From: CAZUXY01 sp964624235
GTDB lineage: Bacteria > Spirochaetota > UBA4802 > UBA5368
Length of the DNA stretch: 26,051 bases
NCBI GenBank assembly: GCA_964624235.1
Contig: CAZUXY010000060.1
Span: 1-26,051 of the forward strand
Direction: 5' to 3'
Part shown: one piece after another, positions 13,739 through 22,113 of the stretch
How positions within the stretch are numbered: the first letter of the stretch is position 1
Layout of the letters: each line of letters begins with the position of its first letter
Notes under the pieces: generated by a model
What the model was told of the DNA's origin: nothing
Database searches by the model: none
Seen by the model: only the letters and a program-made list of their open reading frames with translations
Translations under genes and position numbers: made by a program

Positions 13739-14926
13739 ATGAGCATGTTAAATGAATATATTCAAAAAATACGTAGCGGCTGGGGTCCCATTGAATTAGA
13801 AAATGAATTACAGAAATTAATAGCTAACTGCAACAAACATAGAAATTCATACTTATTTCTTTATGCTGCTGCAATGCAAAAAAATATTCCTGAAATTGGA
13901 ATGAATCAAGATGATTTTTATACAATAGTTGATCTCCTTAACAATAAAAAAGGATTACATAAAATTGATGTTCTTATTGAAACACCTGGTGGTAGTGGTA
14001 TTGCCGCTGAAGAAATCGCAAAGTTCTTACATAATAATTTTGACGAAGTATCTTTTATAGTCGTTGGTGAAGCAAAGAGTGCTGGTACAATTTTAGCATT
14101 ATCTGGCCATGAAATTTATATGTCTGAAACCGGAAGTCTTGGGCCTATTGACGCTCAAATTCCAATTGGTAGATCGGTTATATCTGCATCAGATTACTGT
14201 GAATGGGTTAAAGAAAAAAGGGAAGAGGCTGAAAAAAATAAAAAATTGAATCCGTTCGATGCAACAATGGTAGCTCAAATATCCCCAGGAGAATTAGAAA
14301 ACGTACGACATAGCTTGCAATTTGCAATTGATCGAGTAACAGAATGGTTACCCATTTATAAATTTAAAAATTGGGATGTTACTGAAACTCGAAAAATTCC
14401 TGTAACTCCTGAAATGAAAAAGGATCGAGCAAAAGAAATTGCAGAAAATTTGGCCAAGCATTCAAATTGGCAATCACATGGTCGATCAATCAAACTTGAA
14501 GACTTATCCCAATGGCTTAGAATTAAAAAAATAGAAGATGATCCAGTATTTTACGAAATAACCAATCGACTCAAGGTGCTCTATACATTACTTTTTCAAT
14601 CTAGCTCAACTTTTAAAATGTTTGTATCTGAAGATTATAAAATATTTAGACAGGCTGGTCCGCGTCCCCAACCAATTTCTATTCCGCAAAAAATTAAAAA
14701 GCCTGGTTTTTTTGAAGCTGTTCAAAAATGTCCCAATTGTGGAACTGATCATAAATTGTACGGAAAGTTTATAAATGATCCGAAAATTGATATAGAAGAA
14801 AAAAATAAGGGATTTGTTATTATACCAAAAACATTACATTTTAAATGTGATTGTGGCTTTGAAATTGACTTGACAGGTTTAAAAAATGAAGTTGAATCAA
14901 AAATTGGTAGAAAAGTTTTATTATAA
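13739..14926 (+). CDS. SDH-family ClpP-fold serine protease with C-terminal zinc ribbon
   Basis: A 395-residue cytoplasmic protein of the serine dehydrogenase proteinase (SppA/ClpP-like) type. Motifs: the oxyanion-type turn IETPGGSG (80-87), catalytic Ser114 in EAKSAGT, and LGPIDAQ (134-140), the family's GPIDPQ signature. Helices at 155-300 follow, then a zinc ribbon: Cys331/Cys334 in CPNCG and Cys370/Cys372 in CDCG. There is no signal peptide or membrane helix, unlike secreted SppA. AGAGG lies nine bases before ATG 13739. Codon use and base composition are far more AT-rich than neighbours, a sign of transfer. A 52-residue ORF follows after 34 bases and a terminator closes the pair. Targets are unknown; proteases of this fold occur in stress and, in some cases, defence contexts. 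Confidence 0.85.
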   Translation: MSMLNEYIQKIRSGWGPIELENELQKLIANCNKHRNSYLFLYAAAMQKNIPEIGMNQDDFYTIVDLLNNKKGLHKIDVLIETPGGSGIAAEEIAKFLHNNFDEVSFIVVGEAKSAGTILALSGHEIYMSETGSLGPIDAQIPIGRSVISASDYCEWVKEKREEAEKNKKLNPFDATMVAQISPGELENVRHSLQFAIDRVTEWLPIYKFKNWDVTETRKIPVTPEMKKDRAKEIAENLAKHSNWQSHGRSIKLEDLSQWLRIKKIEDDPVFYEITNRLKVLYTLLFQSSSTFKMFVSEDYKIFRQAGPRPQPISIPQKIKKPGFFEAVQKCPNCGTDHKLYGKFINDPKIDIEEKNKGFVIIPKTLHFKCDCGFEIDLTGLKNEVESKIGRKVLL

Positions 14927-14960
14927 ATAGTATATTTATACTTCAAAGAGAGGGTTTTGT

Positions 14961-15119
14961 ATGGAAAAACAAACAAATGATACTCTTCTCAAATTTCTAG
15001 CCGAAACGAAAGATGGCAAATATGCTGAAATTGAGAAAAGTTCATTAGAGTATACTCGAATTGAAGTTGAAACTGATATGTCCTCAGAATATTCTGATTA
15101 CGTTTACAGCGTTCGTTAA
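14961..15119 (+). CDS. Small acidic protein, 52 residues, paired with the protease
   Basis: GAGAGGG lies seven bases before ATG 14961. The product starts MEKQTNDTLLKFLAETKDGK and ends SSEYSDYVYSVR; it is acidic, with many Glu, Asp, Ser and Tyr and no membrane segment. It shares the AT-rich composition of the protease gene 34 bases upstream and is followed at once by a strong terminator, so the two are probably one transcript. It could be an inhibitor, adaptor or substrate tag of the protease; that is speculation from context. No family is recognised. Confidence 0.55.
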   Translation: MEKQTNDTLLKFLAETKDGKYAEIEKSSLEYTRIEVETDMSSEYSDYVYSVR

Positions 15120-15141
15120 AATATCCTAAAAAACTACTATG

Positions 15142-15168
15142 AAAAGGCAAGAATTCACCTTGCCTTTT
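15142..15168 (+). terminator. Intrinsic terminator after the protease unit
   Basis: AAAAGGCAAG (15142-15151), loop of seven bases, CTTGCCTTTT (15159-15168), running into further T. A perfect 10-bp stem with a U tract, 22 bases after the stop of the 52-residue ORF. Confidence 0.88.
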
Positions 15169-15170
15169 TT

Positions 15171-15465
15171 ATTTTAATTATAAGCAAAGTAATTGTTTTA
15201 TGACTATGCCATCCATGGCTTCGGCAGCTTTTTGTAAGAATGGCGAGCTCACGTCACATAACAAGGCGTCATGCGCTTCGTCACTACGTTTATCGGCCTC
15301 CGCGCCCAATATAAAAAGATGGGCGCTCCGGCACATTTACACCTCCACTGCGCTACGGTGAAAACATCCCATACGCCGGCGCATATTTTACCCAAAAGAG
15401 CGGTGCATTACGGCGCCGCAACTGCCGATATTAATACCAGAATACTACATCGCGCGCTCGATTCT
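15171..15465. other. Non-coding region with short palindromes
   Basis: No gene supported. GCCATCCATGGC (15208-15219) is a small palindrome related to the 13641 hairpin. GCGCCCA (15302-15308) and TGGGCGC (15320-15326) form a 7-bp stem with an 11-base loop. The NlpC/P60 frame is open back to 15271, but that extension lacks family features and ribosome-binding sites. Confidence 0.35.
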
Positions 15466-15999
15466 ATGAAACGAAGAATATCACTGTGTATCACACTGGC
15501 GGCGCTTCTGGTATACAGGTGCAGCCCTCCCCATGTGCGCACGGGACGCTCCCCGCTGGGGGACTCAGACCGTTCCTCCATAATCAGGACCGCCCGGGAC
15601 TACCTGGGCGTGCCCTACCGTTACGGCGGCACCACCCCCGGCGGGTTCGACTGTTCAGGTTTCGTCATGTACGTGTTCCGCAAGAACGGGTATGCAATGC
15701 CGCGCGGCACCACGGCGCAGTTCCGTGAGGGCCGCCGCATAGGACTGAGGGAGGCCAGGCCCGGTGACCTGGTGTTCTTCAATACCGGCGGGCGCAAAAG
15801 GATTTCCCACGTGGGCATTTACGCGGGGAGGGGGAGGTTTATCCACGCGCCCAGTACCGGGAAGAAGGTTTCGTATGCCGAGATGGACAACCGTTACTGG
15901 CGCAAAAGGTTCGTGGGGGCAGTCAGCCATTTTTCGGGCGCCCGAAACGGCGGGTATTACGGCAGCAACCGCGGGGACTCAATTTATTTCCATCAATAG
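15466..15999 (+). CDS. NlpC/P60 cell-wall peptidase, probable lipoprotein
   Basis: A 177-residue gamma-D-glutamyl-diamino-acid endopeptidase that would trim peptidoglycan stem peptides. MKRRISLCITLAALLVYRCS is a signal peptide with a loose lipobox (VYRC). The NlpC/P60 domain covers ~40-165: ARDYLGVPYRYGG, catalytic Cys in GGFDCSGFV, the RPGDLVFF strand, catalytic His in ISHVGIYAG, and a third polar residue in FIHAPSTG. The tail is Gly/Tyr-rich (GGYYGSN). I start at ATG 15466 because the signal peptide begins there; the longer frame to 15271 has no ribosome-binding site. A clear Shine-Dalgarno is missing here too. It is probably a single gene, ending 100 bases before coaD. Confidence 0.85.
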   Translation: MKRRISLCITLAALLVYRCSPPHVRTGRSPLGDSDRSSIIRTARDYLGVPYRYGGTTPGGFDCSGFVMYVFRKNGYAMPRGTTAQFREGRRIGLREARPGDLVFFNTGGRKRISHVGIYAGRGRFIHAPSTGKKVSYAEMDNRYWRKRFVGAVSHFSGARNGGYYGSNRGDSIYFHQ

Positions 16000-16041
16000 G
16001 GGGGAAATTTCCTAAAATATCGGCGGCAAACCGGTTATTTC

Positions 16042-16075
16042 TTGACAAATACACAGTTAAATATTTGTGTAAAAT
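16042..16075 (+). promoter_or_regulatory. Candidate coaD promoter with overlapping inverted repeat
   Basis: TTGACA at 16042-16047 is a consensus -35. No -10 fits at ideal spacing (TGTGTA at 18; TAAAAT at 22). ACAAATA (16046-16052) and TATTTGT (16062-16068) form a perfect 7-bp inverted repeat across the core, a possible operator. Confidence 0.35.
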
Positions 16076-16102
16076 CAGGCGGAAAGGATTGGTCTGCTTA
16101 AT

Positions 16103-16588
16103 ATGCGAATTGGGATATACCCCGGATCGTTTGATCCGTTAACAAATGGTCATCTCGACATCATCGAAAGGTCTAAACATTTATGCGACAGGCTCATAAT
16201 CGCCATAGCGACGAACAGCGAAAAGGACCCGCTCTTCTCGGTTCAGGAACGGCTGGAGATGCTGGGAACATGCTGTCAGGTCTGCGAAACGCCTGTGGTG
16301 GATGTGGTGTCCTTCGAAGGACTGCTCATGGATTTTTGCCGCAAGAACAGTGTTTCTTTCATCATCAGGGGTCTCAGGGCCATTGTGGATTTTGAATTTG
16401 AATTCGCGATGGCGTTGATGAACCGGAAGCTTGCTCCGGAAATCGACACGATATTCCTGATGTCCATGAGCGAATATTCTTTCGTATCGTCCCGTATGGT
16501 GAAAGAGGTGGCCCGCTACGGAGGGGACGTTTCATCCCTCGTGCCCCGGTTCGTCAACAGCCGGCTCCGTGAGAAATTCTCCGGCTGA
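16103..16588 (+). CDS. coaD: Phosphopantetheine adenylyltransferase
   Basis: A 161-residue enzyme, full length for the family, that joins 4'-phosphopantetheine and ATP to give dephospho-CoA, the fourth step of CoA synthesis. The nucleotidyltransferase motif TNGH is at residues 14-17 within YPGSFDPLTNGH. NSEKDPLFSVQERLEML, SFIIRGLRAIVDFEFEFAMA and MSEYSFVSSRMVKEVARYGG are all family blocks, the last being the ATP-binding ISSTxVRE equivalent. The Shine-Dalgarno is weak (AAAGGA about 15 bases upstream). It stands first in the dense plus-strand run, 171 bases before rny. Confidence 0.97.
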   Translation: MRIGIYPGSFDPLTNGHLDIIERSKHLCDRLIIAIATNSEKDPLFSVQERLEMLGTCCQVCETPVVDVVSFEGLLMDFCRKNSVSFIIRGLRAIVDFEFEFAMALMNRKLAPEIDTIFLMSMSEYSFVSSRMVKEVARYGGDVSSLVPRFVNSRLREKFSG

Positions 16589-16759
16589 CAGGTCCTTCCC
16601 CCCGCGGTCCGCGCGTTTTTCAAGGTTGTTTTCCATGTTAATCGCGCGCGGGCAAACTGAATCAACAACGTAACATAGCTGATTGACGAAGCACCGTCCG
16701 TAGAGCGGCACGGGTATTTCGGAAAGCACGCGCCGTATTATAAAAGAAGGAGGATTGTT

Positions 16760-18295
16760 ATGAACGTGACAACATTCCTTCTGATTTTGTCGCTCCCTGT
16801 AGCAGGAGTTCTGGGATTTCTGGTCAGGGCCTATCTGGGGAGGCTTAAACTCAATTCCGCCGAGGCCCAGTCCCACAGGATATTGCAGGACACGATTAAA
16901 GAAGCCGAGGCCAAACGCAAGGAACTGTTGATTGAGGCGAAAGACCAGCTTCTGAAAGAGAAAAACCTTTTTGAAAAGGAGATGCGCGAACGCCGCCAGG
17001 AGGTTCAGTCCGCGGAAAAGCGCCTGGTGCAGAAAGAGGAAACTCTCGGCGCCAAATTCGATCAGGTCGACAGGAAAGAAAAGTTACTCCAGCAGAGGGA
17101 GCAGGAAAATCAGGAAAAAGAAGCTGAACTGAAGCAGCACCTGGAAAAGCACAAGAAGGAGCTTGAAAGGATCTCTGGTCTTACCACAGAGGACGCGAAA
17201 AAGCTGCTGTTGAAAAACCTGGAAAATGAAGTCCGTTTCGAATCGATAAAACTCATCAACAAGATTGAAGAGGAAGCGAAGCGCTCCGCCGAGAAGAAGG
17301 CCAAGGAGATCATCCTTACCGCCATTCAGCGCAGCGCGTCTGACTACACCTCGGAGTGCACCATCACCACCGTTTCGCTGCCTTCAGACGACATGAAGGG
17401 ACGCATCATCGGCCGTGAGGGCAGGAACATCAGGACCCTGGAAAACCTTACCGGAGTGGACATGATCATCGACGACACCCCCGAGGTGGTGGTGATCTCG
17501 GGTTTCGACCCTGTGCGCCGTGAGATCGCCCGGATATCCCTGGAACGCCTTATACAGAACGGCCGCATACATCCGGCCCGCATTGAAGAGGTGGTCGATA
17601 AGGTCACCCAGGAGATCGAAGAGAACATGCTCGAAGAGGGCGAAAAAGCCGCATTCGAGCTGGGCATACCCGGTCTCAGCCGCGACGCCCTGTACCATGT
17701 GGGCAAACTGAAATACCGGTCGAGCTACGGCCAGAGCATACTGACCCACAGCAAAGAGGTGGCCAATCTCGCCGGTATAATGGCGGGTGAGCTCGACCTG
17801 GACGTGATGCTGGCGAAGCGCTCGGGCCTGCTTCACGACATCGGGAAAGGAAGCATCGTCGAGGGCGAGGGGGCCCACGCGCTGGTGGGCGCCGAGATGG
17901 CGAAAAAGTTCGGCGAAACTGCCAAGGTGGTCAACGTCATCGCGTCGCACCACAACGACAAGGAGCCCGAAAGTTTCGAGGCAATGCTTATACAGGTCGC
18001 CGACGCCATATCCGCTTCCAGGCCCGGCGCCCGCAGGGAGTCACTGGACACCTACCTGAAACGCCTGGAAAACCTGGAAAGAATAGCCGCCGGTTTCAAG
18101 GGCGTCGACAAGTGTTACGCGATCCAGGCCGGCCGGGAGATCAGGGTCATGGTCGCCAACGACGTGGTAAACGACGAGCGGGTTGAGATCCTGGCGAGGG
18201 AGATAGCGCAGAAGATCGAGTCCGAACTGAAATATCCCGGCATCGTCAGGGTGACGCTCATCAGGGAAACAAGGATAGTCGAATACGCGAAGTAA
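16760..18295 (+). CDS. rny: Ribonuclease Y
   Basis: A 511-residue membrane-anchored endoribonuclease that starts mRNA decay. It has one N-terminal membrane helix (~3-25), a long charged coiled coil (~30-200), a KH RNA-binding domain with IIGREGRNIRTLENLTGVD (~215-275), and an HD domain. His359-Asp360 in LLHDIGKG are the metal-binding pair, and ILTHSKEVA supplies the first His. The length is typical of the family. GGAGG eight bases before ATG 16760 gives a firm start. ymdB follows 111 bases downstream after a palindromic element; the rny-ymdB order is common in bacteria. Confidence 0.97.
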   Translation: MNVTTFLLILSLPVAGVLGFLVRAYLGRLKLNSAEAQSHRILQDTIKEAEAKRKELLIEAKDQLLKEKNLFEKEMRERRQEVQSAEKRLVQKEETLGAKFDQVDRKEKLLQQREQENQEKEAELKQHLEKHKKELERISGLTTEDAKKLLLKNLENEVRFESIKLINKIEEEAKRSAEKKAKEIILTAIQRSASDYTSECTITTVSLPSDDMKGRIIGREGRNIRTLENLTGVDMIIDDTPEVVVISGFDPVRREIARISLERLIQNGRIHPARIEEVVDKVTQEIEENMLEEGEKAAFELGIPGLSRDALYHVGKLKYRSSYGQSILTHSKEVANLAGIMAGELDLDVMLAKRSGLLHDIGKGSIVEGEGAHALVGAEMAKKFGETAKVVNVIASHHNDKEPESFEAMLIQVADAISASRPGARRESLDTYLKRLENLERIAAGFKGVDKCYAIQAGREIRVMVANDVVNDERVEILAREIAQKIESELKYPGIVRVTLIRETRIVEYAK

Positions 18296-18308
18296 TTACC
18301 CCCCTCAG

Positions 18309-18390
18309 TCCCCCCTCATCGAGGGGGGATCAGGGCCATTCGCCTCCCCCTTGTCAAGGGGGAGGCAGGGAGAGGGTCCCGGGAGGGGGT
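18309..18390. repeat. Paired C/G-run palindromes between rny and ymdB
   Basis: Hairpin 1: TCCCCCCTC (18309-18317), ATC, GAGGGGGGA (18321-18329). Hairpin 2: GCCTCCCCCTT (18342-18352), GTC, AAGGGGGAGGC (18356-18366). Both have 3-base loops and no T run. A G-rich tail (GGGTCCCGGGAGGGGG) follows. This resembles a dispersed intergenic palindrome of the kind seen in many copies in some genomes; it may stabilise or attenuate the transcript. Confidence 0.7.
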
Positions 18391-18406
18391 CAAAAAAGCA
18401 TACACC

Positions 18407-19192
18407 ATGAATTCACCGATAACCATTCTGGCGATAGGCGACATTATCGGAAAACCGGGTCGCAAGTTATGCCGCAGGCTGATTCCCGAACTCCAGCGGG
18501 AGCACGGGGTGGATTTCGTCATAGCCAACGGTGAGAATTCAGCCGGCGGCATGGCGATCACCCCCGTGGTGGCAAGAGAACTCCTGGAATCGGGAGTGGA
18601 CGTGATTACCACGGGAAACCATGTGTGGGGCAGCAGGGAGATCGAGGAGATCATCGACACCGAGCCCAGACTGCTGCGCCCGGCAAACTATCCCCCGGGC
18701 ACCAGGGGGAGGGGTTACGAGATATTCGAGACCGTGAACCGAAGAATATGCGTAATAAACCTCATGGGCAGGGTGCACATGGAACCCCTGGACTGCCCCT
18801 TCAGAAAATTTGACGAAATACATTCCGCCGTGGGGAAAAACGCCGATATCTTTATTGTCGATTTTCACGCCGAGGCGACCTCCGAGAAGCGCGCCATGGG
18901 ATGGCACGTGGATGGGAGGGCGGCGGTACTGTACGGCACCCATACCCATGTTCAAACCGCCGATGAGGAAATCCTTCCCGGCGGTACGGGTTATATCAGC
19001 GACCTGGGAATGACCGGACCGTTCAATTCGGTCATAGGGATGGACCGGGAGATCTCGCTGGAGAGATTTCTCACCTTTCCCCGAAGAAAATTCTCGGTGG
19101 CAACCGGGAACGTAAAACTCAACGGCGCCCTGTTCGTGATAAACGGCGAGGGAAAGACCGAAAGGGTGCAAAGAATCATCGCCGCTGAATGA
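18407..19192 (+). CDS. ymdB: YmdB-type metallophosphoesterase (TIGR00282 family)
   Basis: A 261-residue phosphodiesterase of the YmdB family, whose Bacillus member hydrolyses 2',3'-cyclic nucleotides and affects biofilm choice. Metal-binding motifs appear in order: AIGDIIGKPGR (Asp, then Gly), IANGENSAGG (Asn-Glu), TTGNHVWG (Asn-His), VDFHAEATSEK, and GTHTHVQTAD with its two His. The final block GPFNSVIGMD is also family-specific. The length matches the family. ATG 18407 has no clear Shine-Dalgarno, but the family start (PITILAIGD) fits exactly. It follows rny in the usual order. Cytoplasmic; the physiological substrate is not certain. Confidence 0.95.
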   Translation: MNSPITILAIGDIIGKPGRKLCRRLIPELQREHGVDFVIANGENSAGGMAITPVVARELLESGVDVITTGNHVWGSREIEEIIDTEPRLLRPANYPPGTRGRGYEIFETVNRRICVINLMGRVHMEPLDCPFRKFDEIHSAVGKNADIFIVDFHAEATSEKRAMGWHVDGRAAVLYGTHTHVQTADEEILPGGTGYISDLGMTGPFNSVIGMDREISLERFLTFPRRKFSVATGNVKLNGALFVINGEGKTERVQRIIAAE

Positions 19193-19202
19193 AGGCGCCC
19201 GC

Positions 19203-19298
19203 ATGGGAATTACGCGAAAAATTCGTGAGTGTATTGATTTTTATTCCAGCGGTGATAGTATGGTCGCTGCGGGAATATACTCCGCATCAAACGGATAG
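19203..19298 (+). CDS. Possible 31-residue ORF between ymdB and dxs
   Basis: ATG 19203, preceded by GAAGG at 9-base spacing, encodes MGITRKIRECIDFYSSGDSM and a further 11 residues, ending at TAG 19296-19298, six bases before the dxs ATG. It has no recognised family and no membrane segment. It may be a leader peptide coupling translation into dxs, or chance. Confidence 0.25.
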   Translation: MGITRKIRECIDFYSSGDSMVAAGIYSASNG

Positions 19299-19304
19299 TC
19301 CCTG

Positions 19305-21221
19305 ATGATACTGCAATCCATCAACAGCCTGAATGACCTTAGAAAACTTGGTATCGACGATCTCAACGAGCTCGCGCGCGAGATCCGGGAATATATCATC
19401 GACGTGGTTTCACAGAACGGAGGCCATCTCGCCTCTTCCCTGGGCGTGGTGGAGCTTACCCTTGCCCTGCATTACGCCTTCAATACGCCGCGTGACCGGT
19501 TGATCTGGGACGTGGGGCACCAGTCGTACGCCCACAAGATAATCACCGGCAGAAAAGACGACTTCAAAAACCTGAGAAAGCTGGGCGGGATCAGCGGATT
19601 CCCCAAGATGGCGGAATCCCCCTTCGATACCTATAACACCGGCCACAGCAGCACCAGCCTTTCCCTCGCGCTCGGTGAGGCGGTGGGCAGGGACCTGAAA
19701 CGCGAAAAGAACAAGGTCATCGCCGTGATAGGCGACGGTTCACTCACCGGCGGAATGGCCTTCGAGGCGCTGAACCACATAGGACATCTGAAGAAAGACA
19801 TCATTATCGTCCTTAACGACAACGAACATTCAATATCGAAGAACGTCGGCGCGCTCTCGGAATACCTGGTAAAGCTGATTACCGGCTCCATCTACAATAC
19901 CCTTAGGCGAAGGTCGTACGATATAATCAGGCGCATACCGCGCTTCGGCGAACGACTGTACCGTTTCGTCTACGAGAAGGAAGCCAGGCTGAAAGGGATA
20001 TTCATTCCCGGTGCGATCTTCGAGGAAATGGGCATCCGCTACTTCGGCCCGGTGGACGGTCACAACATGGAGCTGATGATCGACCTGTTCACCCGCATCA
20101 AGATGATAAACAGCGGTCCGCGCCTGATACACGTCATCACCAGGAAAGGCAAAGGGTATGAACCGGCGGAAAAACACCCGGCCGAGTTTCACGGGGTGGG
20201 CCCCTTCAACCGCCACCTTGGACTGCAGAGACGCGCCAGGGAGCTTTCGTATTCGGACATCGCCGGCAAGACCATCGCAGAGATATCAAAGACCGACAGG
20301 AGGATAGTCGCGATAACGGCGGCCATGAAACTGGGTACGGGACTTGTGGAGTTCGAAAAAAGGTCTCCCCAGAGGTTTTTCGATGTGGGAATCGCCGAAC
20401 AGCACGCGGTCGCTTTCGCTTCGGCCCTGGCGCTGAAAGGGTTCAAACCCTTTATCTCCATTTATTCCACCTTCATGCAGCGGGCGGTGGACCAGATAAT
20501 CCACGACGTGGCCCTGGCGAAGGCGCCGGTGAAACTGCTTATCGACCGCGCGGGAATCGTGGGGGAAGACGGCGAGACCCATCACGGGCTGTTCGACATC
20601 GGGATAATCAGGATGGTGCCGGGTTTTATGTTCCTGGCCCCCTCCAACGGTGCGGAACTGCGCGACATGATTTATTTCGCGGCGGGTTACGATAAAGGTC
20701 CCGTGGCCATCAGGTACCCCAGGGGGAAAGAGACCTCGCGCGGCCTGAGGTTCGACATCCGCGGGAATTTCAAGCCGGGGAAACTCAAAAAAATGACCCG
20801 CGGCAGGGATATTACACTCTTTGCGGCGGGAGACATGGCGGCGACCGCAATGGAGGTACATCGCCTGCTCGCCGCCGCGGGGATACACTCGACGGTCGTG
20901 AATCTGCTTACGCTTAAGCCGCTGGATGAAAAGGGTATCAGGAAAACAGTCGAAGAAACGCGTTGTTTCGCCACGCTGGAGAACGGATACGTAACAGGTG
21001 GAGTCGGTGAAGCCATCGCGGGGTCTTTGCCCCCGGGTTTGAAACAGAAGCTGCTGTTTCATGCCGGGTTCCCCGGAGAATTCGTCACCCACGGCACCAT
21101 GCACGAACTGTTCGCGCTTTACGGGCTGGACCCTTCTTCAATCGCACACCGCATTATTTCCCTGATTAAAGTCGCCGGCATACATGAAAAAAGGGACTCG
21201 TTTAGACGCATTTCTGGCTGA
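19305..21221 (+). CDS. dxs: 1-deoxy-D-xylulose-5-phosphate synthase
   Basis: A 638-residue thiamine-diphosphate enzyme that condenses pyruvate and glyceraldehyde 3-phosphate, the first step of the MEP isoprenoid pathway. The N-terminal half has DVGHQSYAHK with His72, and the ThDP/Mg motif GDGSLTGGMAFEALNH (Gly143-Asp144-Gly145). The family usually has GDGALTGG; Ser146 is a mild variant. The central pyrimidine domain has the catalytic Glu365 in GIAEQHAVAFASALA, then DRAGIVGEDGETHHG. The C-terminal transketolase domain closes with NGYVTGGVGEAI. Full length. The 3' end overlaps tlyA by 38 bases, so translation is coupled. No clear Shine-Dalgarno precedes ATG 19305, but MILQSINSLNDLRKL is the normal family start. 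Confidence 0.97.
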   Translation: MILQSINSLNDLRKLGIDDLNELAREIREYIIDVVSQNGGHLASSLGVVELTLALHYAFNTPRDRLIWDVGHQSYAHKIITGRKDDFKNLRKLGGISGFPKMAESPFDTYNTGHSSTSLSLALGEAVGRDLKREKNKVIAVIGDGSLTGGMAFEALNHIGHLKKDIIIVLNDNEHSISKNVGALSEYLVKLITGSIYNTLRRRSYDIIRRIPRFGERLYRFVYEKEARLKGIFIPGAIFEEMGIRYFGPVDGHNMELMIDLFTRIKMINSGPRLIHVITRKGKGYEPAEKHPAEFHGVGPFNRHLGLQRRARELSYSDIAGKTIAEISKTDRRIVAITAAMKLGTGLVEFEKRSPQRFFDVGIAEQHAVAFASALALKGFKPFISIYSTFMQRAVDQIIHDVALAKAPVKLLIDRAGIVGEDGETHHGLFDIGIIRMVPGFMFLAPSNGAELRDMIYFAAGYDKGPVAIRYPRGKETSRGLRFDIRGNFKPGKLKKMTRGRDITLFAAGDMAATAMEVHRLLAAAGIHSTVVNLLTLKPLDEKGIRKTVEETRCFATLENGYVTGGVGEAIAGSLPPGLKQKLLFHAGFPGEFVTHGTMHELFALYGLDPSSIAHRIISLIKVAGIHEKRDSFRRISG

Positions 21222-22002
21222 GCACTCCCTGTCGCAGACCAGGGAAAAGGCAAAACGGGAGATTATCGCCGGCTGGGTGCGGGTAGACGGTGAAACCGTA
21301 CGGGAACCCTCTCGCCATGTCATGGGCACAGAAGATATCAGGGTGGAACGTCCAGGCGGCAGCTTCGTCAGCAGGGGAGGTCAGAAACTCGACCATGCCA
21401 TGGAGCTGTTTAAAATCGACGTACGCGGCCGTGTCACGGCTGACCTGGGGGCCTCCACCGGCGGTTTTACCGACTGCCTCTTGCGACGCGGGGCCGCGCG
21501 GGTATACGCGGTGGATGTGGGATACGGACAGCTCGATTTTTCCCTTCGTGGAAATCCCTCCGTGGTGGTGAAGGAAAGGACCAATGTCCGTAATCTGAAA
21601 AAAGAAGATTTCCCCGAAAAAGTACAGTTTGTCACCGTGGACCTTTCGTTCATTTCGGTGACTAAAATTCTCGATGCGGTTCTCGAGGTTTTTTCCCCCG
21701 TCGAAGGTCTCATGCTGATAAAACCCCAGTTTGAAGCGGCAAAAAGCGAACATAAAAAGGGAGTGGTAAAAAGTCCGTCGGCACACGTCGCGATACTCCG
21801 CAGGGTGCTGGAGAATCTGCACGACCGCGGGGTCTGCTGCAAAGGACTGTGTTTTTCACCAATCAAGGGTCCCGCCGGTAATATTGAGTTCTTCACCTAT
21901 TTTGAAACAGGTGAACGGTCGTGTGAGGCTGTTTCAAGGGAATCCATAGCGGCACTGGTCGATACCACGGTGACGGAGGCGCATCACAACCTTGACCGGT
22001 GA
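21184..22002 (+). CDS. tlyA: TlyA-family rRNA (cytidine-2'-O)-methyltransferase
   Basis: A 272-residue protein with an N-terminal S4 RNA-binding domain (~1-60; TRLDAFLAEHSLSQTREKAK and GWVRVDG) and a C-terminal FtsJ-like SAM methyltransferase. The SAM loop is DLGASTGGFTDCLLRRG, followed by YAVDVGYGQLDFSLR and VTVDLSFISVTKIL; LIKPQFEA carries the catalytic-type lysine. TlyA proteins 2'-O-methylate cytidines in rRNA (the mycobacterial enzyme does so in 16S and 23S). Older annotations call this family hemolysin. It begins 38 bases inside dxs with no separate Shine-Dalgarno, so it probably relies on coupling. Confidence 0.95.
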   Translation: MKKGTRLDAFLAEHSLSQTREKAKREIIAGWVRVDGETVREPSRHVMGTEDIRVERPGGSFVSRGGQKLDHAMELFKIDVRGRVTADLGASTGGFTDCLLRRGAARVYAVDVGYGQLDFSLRGNPSVVVKERTNVRNLKKEDFPEKVQFVTVDLSFISVTKILDAVLEVFSPVEGLMLIKPQFEAAKSEHKKGVVKSPSAHVAILRRVLENLHDRGVCCKGLCFSPIKGPAGNIEFFTYFETGERSCEAVSRESIAALVDTTVTEAHHNLDR

Positions 22003-22113
22003 CCCGGTGATGATTTATCGGACATAATTAGCCAGGTTACGTAAATATTAGTTGACCGGTCTTGCGGCATCTGTTTGTCTTAAATGGAAAGATACAGAAA
22101 GACAAGGCGGGCT

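Noticed and set aside
15271..15465. Longer NlpC/P60 start.
   Set aside because: The extension lacks family features and a ribosome-binding site, and the lipoprotein-type signal peptide begins at 15466.
18309..18366. CRISPR-like repeats in the rny-ymdB gap.
   Set aside because: Two different hairpins, not equal repeats with unique spacers; no cas genes.
20286..21104. 272-codon ORF antisense to dxs.
   Set aside because: Dxs motifs on the sense strand are complete; the antisense product has no recognisable features.
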